From: Ascoidea asiatica
Lineage: Eukaryota > Ascomycota > Saccharomycetes > Ascoideales > Ascoideaceae
DNA length: 64,000 nucleotides
Assembly: GCA_001600695.1 (NCBI GenBank)
Contig: BCKQ01000010.1
Coordinates: 176,958-240,957, forward strand
Direction: 5' to 3'
Part shown: positions 31,765 through 41,468 of the stretch, one piece after another
Position numbering within the stretch: position 1 is the stretch's first letter
How the letters are laid out: the number at the start of each line of letters is the position of its first letter
Position numbers and translations under genes: made by a program
The notes under the pieces: generated by a model
What the model was told of the DNA's origin: nothing
Database searches by the model: none
The model's input: only the letters and a program-made list of their open reading frames with translations

Positions 31765-32173
31765 TTATTTAGTTGCAGAAGCTAAGTAAGTAATTAAATC
31801 ATTTCTATCTTTATCTTTCTTTAAACCACCAAAGGCCATTTTAGTACCGGGAATATATTTTTTTGGATTAACTAAATAATCAGACATTGTTTGTTCACTC
31901 CATAATACATTTTTCTTGATATTGGCATCGGTATATGAATAACCAGCAGCTTGACCAGAATGTCTACCAAATATACCATGTAAATTTGGTCCTACTTTAT
32001 GTGGACCACCTTCATTGACAGTATGACATTGTAAACATCTTGTTTTGAAAAGAGTTGCACCTTTTTTTGCACTTCCTGTAAAATAAAAAGATTTATTAGT
32101 TATATATATTCAGAAGAAACGCAAAAAACATAATATACATAAAATGTAACTTACCTTTTTTGAATTCACCCAT
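31765..32173 (-). CDS. CYC1: Cytochrome c, split by one intron
   Basis: Electron carrier between complex III and complex IV in the mitochondrial intermembrane space. Exon 1 is 32155-32173 (19 nt, starting MGEFKK) and exon 2 is 31765-32075. The 79-nt intron (32076-32154) starts GTAAGT, ends TTTTACAG and contains an AACTAAT branch-like sequence about 25 nt before its end. The joined frame is exactly 109 codons, the same as yeast Cyc1. Heme attachment CLQCH is at 20-24, with His24 the fifth ligand and Met86 (GTKMAFGG) the sixth. [16 protein letters not shown] and [11 protein letters not shown] are canonical. The first exon is too short to be found as an open frame. Two CCAATNA boxes lie upstream. 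Confidence 0.96.
32076..32154 (-). other. Spliceosomal intron in CYC1
   Basis: A 79-nt phase-1 intron after codon 6 plus one base. The donor GTAAGT is at 32154-32149, the acceptor is CAG at 32078-32076, and a candidate branch region (TAACTAAT) lies near 32093-32100. Removing it gives a continuous cytochrome c frame. Confidence 0.93.
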
Positions 32174-32834
32174 ATTTACAGAAACTGTTTGTTACTAGTT
32201 ACTAGATAGTATTAGAGATTGATATTTATAAGAATATAATTGAAGAAAATGTTTCCAGAGACAAATTAACAAATAAATAAAATAATAAAATAATGAAATA
32301 GTAACATAATGAAATAGTAAAATAATGAAATATAAAATAAAATACAAAATTTAATATAAACCAGAAATGAATATCTCATTCACACTGAGAAAAAGAAAGA
32401 AACTTTTTCGCTCACTTTCAGCACCAGCGCCAAAACTCGCCGTTTTCATTGGCCCGGAACAAGACCCCCAAAACTGGTCTCTGTCAAAAGCTCTTTTTCT
32501 TCCACGGCATTACAATCGCTTGGGCTGTGATTGGCCAGAACCGCAACTGAAAATTTCACTTTATTTATTTTATTCAATTTATTCGAATTATTTGGTTTAT
32601 TGGATTTATTCAGTTACTCAATCTTTATTTCATCGATACTCTCTTAGAATAAGGGTACTACATACCAGAGTAGACTACGTGTATCGGGAGTTGTTTGTTC
32701 ATTACATCGTTATTTATTTAAATTAAAAGTAAAATGATAAACAAAGAATGCTTTGTTAAAAAAATTTATATTATATTACAAATTAAAGTCATGATTTGAC
32801 TTATCTATATATTGATTAAGATTGTGAATGAATA
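32174..32834. other. CYC1 promoter region
   Basis: This region upstream of CYC1 (minus strand) also receives the 3' end region of the velvet-like candidate gene. A GC-richer block occupies about 32400-32560 and contains two CCAATNA boxes. An open frame across it on the + strand has no recognisable domain and I do not annotate it. Confidence 0.55.
32446..32534 (-). promoter_or_regulatory. Two CCAATNA (HAP-type) boxes upstream of CYC1
   Basis: On the minus strand, CCAATGA lies at 32452-32446 and CCAATCA at 32534-32528, about 275 and 355 bp upstream of the CYC1 ATG. CCAATNA is the binding consensus of the Hap2/3/4/5 complex, which activates respiratory genes including CYC1 in S. cerevisiae. The match is exact; function is inferred. 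Confidence 0.55.
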
Positions 32835-34091
32835 TTATGAAATATAATTCAGATCTAAAAGATTGAAATTAGTTTCATTTGGAAAATTATTATTATATTC
32901 ACTTAACTTTAAGTTCTTGTTATTTGGTTCTAATGTATATGGATCATAATTCAAATTCAAATTCAAATTTGAAATCATACCTTTATTATTGATTTCACTT
33001 AATTCAAATTTATTCAATTCATTATATATTGGATTATTGAATAACTCCTTGGATTCTAAGGAATATAAACTTGAATTAAAATTTGAATCAAAACTTGTAG
33101 TTGTATATGAACTTATACATGAATTTAAACTTGCATTTGAATTATTATCATAGTTTTCAATTGAATTCAATACTTCTTCATTATTATTATTANTGAAAAT
33201 ATTAGCTGTATAATTATTAGTTATAATTGGGTGATTGAAATTATCTAAAAGCAGTATACAACTTGAATTAGAAATAGAATTAGAATTTAAATCAAAATCT
33301 ATATTATAATTTGAACTTAATTGAGTGCTAAATAGTCTATTTTTGGATTTAGGATACAATGGGGATAAATGAACCTCATCATCCACATCATCTTCTTCAC
33401 CATCATCATTNTTATCACTGACATAGGTATCATTTAAAGAAATTGATAATTCACTTAAAACAAATGAACATTTATCTTCAATTAAAAATTGATTAATTAT
33501 GTTATTATTATTAGATGAATTAAAATTATCATAAGATGANATGTTGATAATATTATTTGAATATAAAGAACATATTTTATATGGTATATTTGAAATTAAT
33601 GTATTCAATTTATATAAAGTATAAATAAACTTAAATTTAAATGTACCATCGAAATTTTTATAATCTAAATAAATATCATTAAAATTAAATTCAATTTGAT
33701 TTTTAAATTTATTCAATTTTCCACAAATTATATTTGAACCAATTAAAAAATCATTTGGATTTATATCAAAACCAATATTTTCAGTTAGTTTAATAGTGAT
33801 TTTGATATAAAATGAATCTATACTTAATAAAGAAAAATTTTGACTTTGATTACCAAAGTTACCATTGATGGGAGATAAAATTTTCAATATTAATGATGGT
33901 TGTGGAAACAGGTTTCTTTTTAAATTATTGTCAATAATATGATTATTATTATTATTATGATTATTATTATTATGATTTGATAAATTTGATTTTAAAGAAG
34001 ATTTTCTACTTTCACAAATAATAGGATTATCATTTAGAGATAAATTATAGTTAACATCTATATTCACAATTTCTTCTTTAGATGAATTCAT
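32835..34091 (-). CDS. Asn-rich protein with a possible velvet-like domain
   Basis: No confident identification. The N-terminal half has a pattern that resembles the fungal velvet DNA-binding domain. It begins NYNLSLNDNPIICESRK (14-30, compare the family's Y-L-QQP-AR start). After an Asn-rich loop comes a Pro-containing strand (QPSLILKI, 64-71), then a central strand (FYIKITIKL). FLIGSNI (115-121) leads to IEFNFNDIYLDYKNFDGTFKFKF (133-155), which recalls the family's F-DLSVR-EG-F-LRF segment, and IPYKICSLYSN. The second half is disordered, Asn/Ser-rich, with an acidic patch (EEDDVDDEVH). Velvet proteins control development in filamentous fungi as nuclear regulators. The likeness is by pattern only; it may instead be a lineage-specific protein. 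Confidence 0.4.
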   Translation of the reverse strand: MNSSKEEIVNIDVNYNLSLNDNPIICESRKSSLKSNLSNHNNNNHNNNNNHIIDNNLKRNLFPQPSLILKILSPINGNFGNQSQNFSLLSIDSFYIKITIKLTENIGFDINPNDFLIGSNIICGKLNKFKNQIEFNFNDIYLDYKNFDGTFKFKFIYTLYKLNTLISNIPYKICSLYSNNIINXSSYDNFNSSNNNNIINQFLIEDKCSFVLSELSISLNDTYVSDXNDDGEEDDVDDEVHLSPLYPKSKNRLFSTQLSSNYNIDFDLNSNSISNSSCILLLDNFNHPIITNNYTANIFXNNNNEEVLNSIENYDNNSNASLNSCISSYTTTSFDSNFNSSLYSLESKELFNNPIYNELNKFELSEINNKGMISNLNLNLNYDPYTLEPNNKNLKLSEYNNNFPNETNFNLLDLNYIS

Positions 34092-34860
34092 TTTGTATGT
34101 TTTGTGTGATTATAAGTTTATTGATAATNAATTCAAACATTTTTCAAATAATTTTTTTCAATTCAGATTGCAGGAGATTGATTTTCTTAAATAGACTCTA
34201 ANNAGCTATACTAATTTCATTACTATCACCATTGTTTGAATGCTTATTATGGATTCTTAATACTCTATTGAGATAACTCATTATTTGATACTTCATTTTC
34301 AATAATTCTTTACAGATATTGTTTTATGATNGGAGTTCTTAGCACATAAATCGAGGCTGTAATTTCTCCGCCAACTTTTNAGCCAGGAATAAGAACACAC
34401 ACTGCTCTTCTCTCAAACAAAACACCAAAGCAGGACTACCATTTCCCAGCCCTTGTAGGCTCGGTGGCCAGAGTCATAGTCAAAACATAGACCATTCTTT
34501 AAATATTGTTTATCCTTTTCATCTTTTTTATCTTTTGCTTATTTACTACTTTTATTTTTCTTATGTTCTTTATTTTGCATTTGTGTTCTGTTATTNAAAT
34601 ATGTGGGTTCGTGTATTTTCATGTACAGCAACGTGTAAATAGCAGATAGTCGCGTTAAATAAAATCCACGTATTTGGCTTCAATTTTGCACGTGCACGTT
34701 ACTTCTTTAGAGGCCAGCTGTTTGGTTTTGCTTGTTTTGCGAGACTTTTCATACTTTCCATACTTTCAATACTTTCAATACTTTTTATTATTTTATTTAT
34801 TTATTTACAGATTTATATAATATTAATAATTAAAAATGTCTTCATACTTCAATGTCTTCT
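34092..34860. other. Promoter region of the velvet-like candidate
   Basis: A 769-bp spacer between two leftward genes. It has GC-richer blocks at about 34350-34480 and 34630-34740, the second with CACGTGCACG near 34690. The left-hand part is AT-rich. I see no gene. Confidence 0.5.
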
Positions 34861-35913
34861 TCAATTGAGTTGAATTTGCTCTAAAGATTTCTTACCAATA
34901 TCAAGTGAAANTTTTGGAGCATCAATTGTTCTTTTCCATTCTTCAGGAAAATCAAATTGTTTACTTTTTTTTAATTTTTTATTACTATTACAATTTCTTA
35001 ATGGAACATCTTCGAATTCTTCTGGATTAATTTTAGATTCAATAATTAAATATTTTATGATTTTATAGAGATATTTAATATTTTGGCTTGATTCACTAAA
35101 TTTATTACATGAAATTTTAATAGTACTATCTTTATTATTTGAATTTGAAATAGAAATTGTATTATTATTATAATTATTAATTAACAATTTGAATTTTTTT
35201 TTCTCTAAATTATTGAAATTAACTTTTTCATTTTTAAAAAAATATTTTAAATTTATAATAAATGAAATTTTGGAATTTAATGGATTATCTTTTTCACCTA
35301 AATATGAATTATATTTAATAATAATTGGATTTTGAATATTATTATTTTTATTAAAATTAAAATTATTTTTAAAAACTGATAAATATGGTGCTTCATATGA
35401 TAAAACTCTATTAAAATATCTTTGATCTCTATGCTGATCAACTAAAATATTTGCATTTGAAGAATATTCATCATATTTATAATTTGGTATTTCANNATAT
35501 TCATTATCTGTAACTCTACCAAATAATCTAATATATGCTAATTCTCCACCATTTGAATATTTATTATTTAAATTATATAATTGTTTAATATGATTTGGTA
35601 AAATTCCTGTATCCTTTGATGTTGTTAATAATGCATTTAATTCATCTTCTGTTTTAATATATAAATTACCTAATTTACCAACTCTTAAATAATATAATTT
35701 GAATATATCTTCACTTTTTAATCCAATCCATTTCTTAGGATTTAAAATTAATTCATTATCATTATAATCAATATTTTTTGATCTGATATTTTTAACAACT
35801 GGTGGTTTACTTGAATTAATTGAACTAACTGAATTACTTGTAGATAAATATCTTTTATATAAAAGACTGTTAAATCCTCTATTAAAACCTGTTATATAAT
35901 TCTGCTTAAACAT
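34861..35913 (-). CDS. RSM24: Mitochondrial small-subunit ribosomal protein mS35 (RSM24)
   Basis: Component of the mitochondrial ribosome small subunit. The N-terminus is a good presequence (basic, Ser/Tyr-rich, with RYLSTS near 20-26). The first domain, KKWIGLKSEDIFKLYYLRV followed by DELNALLTTSKDTGI, is typical of fungal mS35. The second half carries the MRP-S28/mS35 core: IIIKYNSYLGEKDNP, then a long Asn-rich insertion, IKISCNKFSESSQNIKYLY, and finally FEDVPL with DFPEEWKR. The order and spacing of these blocks match the family as I know it. Length (350) is close to yeast Rsm24 (about 320). It is divergent from RAD57. Confidence 0.75.
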   Translation of the reverse strand: MFKQNYITGFNRGFNSLLYKRYLSTSNSVSSINSSKPPVVKNIRSKNIDYNDNELILNPKKWIGLKSEDIFKLYYLRVGKLGNLYIKTEDELNALLTTSKDTGILPNHIKQLYNLNNKYSNGGELAYIRLFGRVTDNEYXEIPNYKYDEYSSNANILVDQHRDQRYFNRVLSYEAPYLSVFKNNFNFNKNNNIQNPIIIKYNSYLGEKDNPLNSKISFIINLKYFFKNEKVNFNNLEKKKFKLLINNYNNNTISISNSNNKDSTIKISCNKFSESSQNIKYLYKIIKYLIIESKINPEEFEDVPLRNCNSNKKLKKSKQFDFPEEWKRTIDAPKXSLDIGKKSLEQIQLN

Positions 35914-36417
35914 TTCAAAAGTTTTTCAAGTCTAAACAGAAACTTAACTTTCTATTCTTATTATCTGACTTTAATTCAATCTTTCTTCATGAATCCTTAA
36001 ACTTCAATCTTTCTTCTTCATTCTTTATTCAATCTTTATTACTGAAATTTCCATTTGTTCAATCAATTTCATTTTCCATTAAAAAATTCGATTTCAAATT
36101 CAATATCCGCATCCGCAAACATTTTCATAAACCCGTAGTCACATGTTAAAATGGGATTTTATTTGGTTCCGCATGCGCCTCAAAAAATTAAAACAGGATA
36201 TTTCTATTCCGATTAAAACTACCCTCGAGTAATAACTAAAACGTGATTATTCCTTGATTTCAACGCGTAATTTTATTGTGTTTACTTTTTGATTNTTAAA
36301 TTCATGAAAACAAATAAAATAAAGGTTTAAATTTGATCAATTTATTGAAATCAATTGAAAACAATTCTTTTGATTAATTCAATTCATTTTGTTCGATTAT
36401 TCCTAATACATTTCAAA
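35914..36417. other. Divergent promoter region RSM24 / RAD57
   Basis: A 504-bp divergent spacer with short CCGCA-containing stretches (about 36100-36190) and an ACGCGT site at 36263-36268. The RAD57 frame extends upstream to a TTG at 36355, which I do not use as a start. Confidence 0.5.
36263..36268. promoter_or_regulatory. MCB site (ACGCGT) upstream of RAD57
   Basis: A perfect MluI cell-cycle box 150 bp before the RAD57 ATG. In yeast MBF acts through this box on many DNA replication and repair genes. A single site; function inferred. Confidence 0.45.
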
Positions 36418-38283
36418 ATGGATTTAGACCATCATTTACTTGAATCTAAGTTATTTTATAGTGATCATATCAAATTATTTAATAAATTAACAAAACGCCA
36501 TTGTCTTTCTACTCAAAAAATTTTACATTCAAGTTCAAAATCAATTTCTCAAATTACAAAACATGAATTGAATATTTCAAAAATTAGACCAATGCAATTT
36601 CAATTATTTTTTGAAATCAAAGAATCTATAAATATTTCAAAAAGAAATGATACTCTTTTATTGAATGATGATATTGAATTTAATAAAAATTATGTTGAAA
36701 AAAAACCAAGATTTGAATTTTTTAAAATTAATCCTTTCAAAAATAATTATTTACCAAAAAAAAAATTTAAAACAATTGAAGAAATTAATCAAATTAATAA
36801 TGAAATTTTAAATCCATTTTTATCAACTGGTGATTCAAAAATTGATAGATTATTAGGTGGTGGTATTGCAATTGGTTATTTACATCAAATTTTTGGTGAA
36901 TCCTCTGTTGGTAAAACTAATTTTTTATTACAAGTATCTTTATTTGCTCAATTTAATCAAATTGATAATANAATTAAAAATCAAATTCTTTTTATTTCAA
37001 CCGAATCAAATTTATCTTTAAATTCTTATAAATTGAATCAAATTCTAAAAAATAATATTATTTTAAAAAAAAATCCTATTAAACCAGATTTAAATAATAT
37101 AATTTTTTTAAATTTAAATTCTTTAATAAAATTTATAAAATTTATAAATTTTCAATTATTTTATTTCATTAAAAAAAATCATCAAGATTCAATTAAAAGT
37201 AATAAACCAAAAATTAAATTAATAATTATTGATTCAATTTCAAATCATTTAAGAATTATGAATAATTTAAGTAATATTAATAAACTTAAAAAAAAATCTC
37301 TTTTCTTTAGAAAATTATTTCAAAATACTGTTACAATCAATAAAATTTTATTTAATTTAAAAAAAATTGCTAATTTTTTTAAAATCTCAATAATTCTATC
37401 AAATCAAGTTACTGATTATTTTTTTAAAATTAATGGTCCACATAAATCAAATGAAAAGTCAATTAAAAGTTTAAGTTTTCAATCTGGTTTTAATTTTGGT
37501 TGGGATTTTGATTCAATTTATTATTATGATTTATTGACTCAAATGGATTTAAATAGATTTAAAAAAAACTTATTCAATAAAAATAGTAATCAAGTTTATC
37601 AATTTAAATTCTTTGATAAAACTACCAAAACTATCACCAATGAAAAAAATAATGATACTATTACTAATGATAAGATTAATGATAACAATAATGAGAATGA
37701 AAATGAGAATGGTATTGATTGTGATGTTAAAGAAATCGATGACTATTTCAATAGTTCAATTCAAATAATTAAAAGAGAAAAAGAATCTTCAACTTCTCAA
37801 TCAATACCAAATGCNTATAATAATCGTTTCAATAAAAAATTTATTCCTACAAATAATACAAACAGTCATGATAGGAATAATAATAGATCAAATTCTGATC
37901 ATAGGAACTTAAACACTTTAGATTTAAATAAATCAGCTCCTTCATATTACTTAGATAATAAATTACCTGCTTTAGGCTCAAAATTCAATAAAAAAATACC
38001 AATTAAAATTTATTTGTCTTTTACAACTAATCATAATCATATAAATGAGAAACGTACCAAAATTNAATCTCAGATTGATAATGATATAAAATTATTTGGT
38101 GAAGAAAATGTAAATTTGAATAATATTAAATTACAACAAAAAAGTCTTGTACTTTATAATTCAAATGATAATATAAAAGATTTAAATAAGCATAGGTATA
38201 TAAAAGTAGTTCATAGCCCTTTTGTTAAGGGTAATAGAATTTTAGAGTATGAAATATATAATGGTGGTTTTCAAACTTTATAG
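36418..38283 (+). CDS. RAD57: Rad51 paralogue RAD57 (XRCC3-like)
   Basis: RecA-fold ATPase that with Rad55 stabilises Rad51 filaments in homologous recombination. STGDSKIDRLLGGGI opens the core; Walker A is GESSVGKT at 160-167 and Walker B is LIIIDSI near 268-274. IILSNQVTDYF and the C-terminal IKVVHSPF-type end (KVV-SP pattern) are shared with Rad57. ATG at 36418, in AAAATG context, begins MDLDHHL, like yeast Rad57; the frame continues upstream only to a TTG. At 621 residues it is longer than yeast Rad57 (460) because of a Ser/Asn-rich insertion between about residues 400 and 530. The lysine and threonine of Walker A are intact. Its stop is 33 bp from the convergent PNGase A gene. Confidence 0.9.
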   Translation: MDLDHHLLESKLFYSDHIKLFNKLTKRHCLSTQKILHSSSKSISQITKHELNISKIRPMQFQLFFEIKESINISKRNDTLLLNDDIEFNKNYVEKKPRFEFFKINPFKNNYLPKKKFKTIEEINQINNEILNPFLSTGDSKIDRLLGGGIAIGYLHQIFGESSVGKTNFLLQVSLFAQFNQIDNXIKNQILFISTESNLSLNSYKLNQILKNNIILKKNPIKPDLNNIIFLNLNSLIKFIKFINFQLFYFIKKNHQDSIKSNKPKIKLIIIDSISNHLRIMNNLSNINKLKKKSLFFRKLFQNTVTINKILFNLKKIANFFKISIILSNQVTDYFFKINGPHKSNEKSIKSLSFQSGFNFGWDFDSIYYYDLLTQMDLNRFKKNLFNKNSNQVYQFKFFDKTTKTITNEKNNDTITNDKINDNNNENENENGIDCDVKEIDDYFNSSIQIIKREKESSTSQSIPNXYNNRFNKKFIPTNNTNSHDRNNNRSNSDHRNLNTLDLNKSAPSYYLDNKLPALGSKFNKKIPIKIYLSFTTNHNHINEKRTKIXSQIDNDIKLFGEENVNLNNIKLQQKSLVLYNSNDNIKDLNKHRYIKVVHSPFVKGNRILEYEIYNGGFQTL

Positions 38284-38316
38284 ATAAGTGACGGCTTATG
38301 TTATTTAACAGACATT

Positions 38317-40683
38317 TTAAAACTTATCAATTGCTTGGATGAAAGCACTTTTAATATCCTCATCAATATTACTCAAAACAAATTCTTCATTTTTATTATA
38401 TTCTAGGTATTCAGGTACAGTCTTATCATTTTTTCTTAAATTATCTTTATTATNAGCTGTCATAAATTGCATTCTTTTATTTTCTCCCATGTGATCATTT
38501 TTACTATTAATATATTCAGAGCATTTAGATTTATGTTGATGGGATTTAAGTATTTCTTCGTTTTCATCAGAAATTAAAGTACCATTTTCAGCTTTAACCT
38601 TTCTATTATAAATTAGCTTATCTTTGAACCCATGTGTTGAAAAATTCAACTTTGTTTCTAATTTTCCAAATCCATGATTACCATTCATGTTTAGAAAGAA
38701 CTCACTGGAACCATTTTGAAAATTAGAATATTTGATATTTTTTTTATCATTAATTTTAAGAAAATGTTGTTTGCCTGTAACTAAATCTATATCAAATTTA
38801 ATTTCATTATTTGAATCAATTGGATTATCTTTAAAATTCATTACTAAGATATAATTATCTGATGAATGTGATTTAATTGAATTTTGACGATTTTTTTTTC
38901 CTCTGAAAGTATTTAGGTTTTTCTCATTATTTAAAGATTGAATTGTGATTTCATGATTGGTCTTAATGGTATTTGTTAATTTGAAGGAATCATCGTCAAT
39001 ATAAGAGTCAAAAGTTTTAAGAACATTAATATTTTTAACCTGATGAAAATTATTTATTTTGAATTTCAAGATATCATTATTAAAAGTTTTAAATGAAATT
39101 AAAGAATTTGTATTAACATTATAATTTGAGATAATTATTTGGGAATTTTTAAGCCTAATAATAGTTGGTTTTGAATTGATAGAAGTATTTAGAATTTTAG
39201 AATTATTCAAATCAATTGACTCAATTATGGAATTTTCATAAGTTAATAAATTACCTGCTGATATCCAATTTGATTTAATATTTTGATTGAGAAATTGATT
39301 TGAAATTTTAATTTTTAATATATTTTCTTTATTGTTTAAAAATAAAGGTAAATATGAAGTTAAATCTAATTGTAAAGATTTCAAATCATAAGCACCAGAG
39401 TTTACAATCTTATTCCATAAAGCTGGAGACCAACCACCAGTATAAATTATAATTCTTGGAGATTCAAAAGAAATTAGCTGATCATTCAAAAAAACTTGAA
39501 TAATTCTTACAGGACCATTTGAATTAAAATTTTCAATTTTTTGAGTATACCAATCTTCTTCATTAAAATTACCTGTAATGAATAAATTTAACTTTAATCT
39601 TGTTGTATTTGAATTTAAAATTGGTAAAGTTTTAGATAAAGTTGATTGATAAGATAATAAATCATTTTTATTTTCAAGAATATTAATTATTTTATTAGGT
39701 GATTTATTATGAATTGAGAAAATTGACAATGAATTAGGATTGGTAGGACTAGAATCCGAATTAGGATTTATATAATTGAAATTTTCTTCATTCAAATTAT
39801 AATAATTTATCGAATCATTATTATCATTATTATCATTATTATCATTATTATCATTATTTTCATTGTTATTGATAATATTATTGTCATAATAATAGTGGGC
39901 TTTTAAAGTAATAAAAAAGACACCGTTTAATCTATTATTTGTTAAATTATCTAATTGAAATTTAATTAAACTTTTTTCCTTGAATAAATTCAAAAATTCT
40001 GGAGATACAATTTTTTTAATTGAAGATTTGATTTTATTATTACCAGGTTCTGCAGTTGAAGTTCTCCAAATATACGTATTATTAATATATAAATGGGCTA
40101 ANCTATCATATTGAACACCTTTGTTTGTTTTAATGGTCAACTCTAAAATAATTAAATTGAATGGATTAAATGAACTATTATAATTGTTGATAAAAGTAGG
40201 TGGAGTATAATTGATAACTGAAGGATTATTCCAAGAATTATTAAAAGCTTCATCTTTGAATAAAATCTTTGTTGTTAATAAATTTAAATCATTTAATTTA
40301 TTAGGAGAAATTAATGGAGTATCAATTTGAAAAATTTCCTTATATTCATTAATTGATACTTCATTATAATCGTCAGAATAATCTAATAAATGATTTTTAT
40401 TATTTGAGATTAAACTTTGTTTTAAATATTTAGTTCTAAAGTATGGAGACAATTCAAGGATGTCATTTGAATTAAAATCACTAAAATTTTTAAAATTGTT
40501 AAGTAAATTATCAGAGAAGAAGAAATATAATACAAAAGAAATTAAAACAATTGAAATTACTTTTTTTTGAATATGAGAATTTGTCTTTTCTTTTGATTTG
40601 ATTCTTGAAATACTATTCTCCAATTTTTCATTAAATTTTTCATTAAATTTTTCATCAATTGGTTTATCAACTGGTTCAACCAT
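38317..40683 (-). CDS. Peptide-N4-(GlcNAc)asparagine amidase A-type membrane protein, copy 1
   Basis: Member of the PNGase A family, whose plant and fungal members remove N-glycans from glycopeptides. Type II membrane topology: a cytosolic Lys/Glu-rich tail, one membrane segment at about 42-60, and a large lumenal or extracellular domain. The family core is well kept: GVQYDxLAHLYINN, then IWRTSTAEP near residue 205, IKFQLDNLTNNRLNGVFFITL, and in the C-terminal half GNHGFGKLETKLNFSTHGF. Several NxS/T sites are present in the lumenal part. A poly-Asn/Asp loop (about 275-300) is a low-complexity insertion. It lies 785 bp downstream of a diverged paralogue in the same orientation. Enzymatic activity is inferred from family only. 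Confidence 0.82.
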   Translation of the reverse strand: MVEPVDKPIDEKFNEKFNEKLENSISRIKSKEKTNSHIQKKVISIVLISFVLYFFFSDNLLNNFKNFSDFNSNDILELSPYFRTKYLKQSLISNNKNHLLDYSDDYNEVSINEYKEIFQIDTPLISPNKLNDLNLLTTKILFKDEAFNNSWNNPSVINYTPPTFINNYNSSFNPFNLIILELTIKTNKGVQYDXLAHLYINNTYIWRTSTAEPGNNKIKSSIKKIVSPEFLNLFKEKSLIKFQLDNLTNNRLNGVFFITLKAHYYYDNNIINNNENNDNNDNNDNNDNNDSINYYNLNEENFNYINPNSDSSPTNPNSLSIFSIHNKSPNKIINILENKNDLLSYQSTLSKTLPILNSNTTRLKLNLFITGNFNEEDWYTQKIENFNSNGPVRIIQVFLNDQLISFESPRIIIYTGGWSPALWNKIVNSGAYDLKSLQLDLTSYLPLFLNNKENILKIKISNQFLNQNIKSNWISAGNLLTYENSIIESIDLNNSKILNTSINSKPTIIRLKNSQIIISNYNVNTNSLISFKTFNNDILKFKINNFHQVKNINVLKTFDSYIDDDSFKLTNTIKTNHEITIQSLNNEKNLNTFRGKKNRQNSIKSHSSDNYILVMNFKDNPIDSNNEIKFDIDLVTGKQHFLKINDKKNIKYSNFQNGSSEFFLNMNGNHGFGKLETKLNFSTHGFKDKLIYNRKVKAENGTLISDENEEILKSHQHKSKCSEYINSKNDHMGENKRMQFMTAXNKDNLRKNDKTVPEYLEYNKNEEFVLSNIDEDIKSAFIQAIDKF

Positions 40684-41468
40684 TGTCTAACTTGTTATTT
40701 ATGAGTATCCAGACTCCTTGATACTTTTTTAAGAAACAATTTTTTTCAATTTGAATAATTTGAATAATGGAGANTTTCTTCTCCTTAAATATGTATTCAG
40801 TAAATTTGAAAAACTGCCAATTTTCTGANAGAGCTTTAAGAAACTGCCAATGTTCTGAGAGAGCTTTGATGAAAGGATTTAAGTTCTTCGTAAATGGAAT
40901 AATGAAATTTATCTCGCATCAGAACTCAGAGTTTTCATTGATTTCAAGTTCTTATTGAATCTCCAACTACTCGCGAATATTTGATTTGAAAGTATTCTTT
41001 TTCTTCTTTTCTGAAGTAATTCTTCTATCAATTTCACTTGTTGGTTCTCAAATGAAATAAACAAAAGCGAAATTTAAATTTAATATCAAAAATTTGAGAA
41101 CAAACANAAAAAAGAGCAAATGCAAAGCCAGGCGCGATAAGGTAAAGGGGTGTATAAAAATGCAANTAAAGGAGATCCTCAAAAACGGCGTTGGAAACGG
41201 AAGCGAAATGCACCTGAACATACATTTTCCGATAGCCGGAATCTAAATTTGCTTTTTTTTTTAGTTTTATTCATTAATTATTTATTAAATATATATTTAT
41301 TTAGTCATTTAAACCAATGTAACACAAGATATCTGCCAGAAAGACCAAGAATTATCAAAAGAGGAAAAAAGGAAAACAAAAAAAACAAAAAGGATAAAAA
41401 GAACCAAAAAAAAATTAAGAAGAAAAAAAAGGGTATGGTATATTTNTATATATATATATTTTCAATAT
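40684..41468. other. Spacer between the two PNGase A-type genes
   Basis: Contains the promoter of copy 1 and the 3' end of copy 2. A duplicated GCCAATTTTCTGA/GCCAATGTTCTGA segment appears at about 40816-40862, embedded in two AGAGCTTT-containing repeats about 34 bp apart. A less AT-rich block (41120-41220) and an A-rich AAGAAAA tract (41345-41430) follow. Confidence 0.55.

Noticed and set aside
32367-32726. 119-codon + strand frame upstream of CYC1
   Set aside because: No domain; it covers the CCAAT-containing promoter region.
36355-36417. N-terminal extension of RAD57 from an upstream TTG
   Set aside because: The ATG at 36418 has a good context and begins MDLD as in known Rad57; similar TTG/GTG extensions of the DFG5 and TMT1 frames were trimmed for the same reason.
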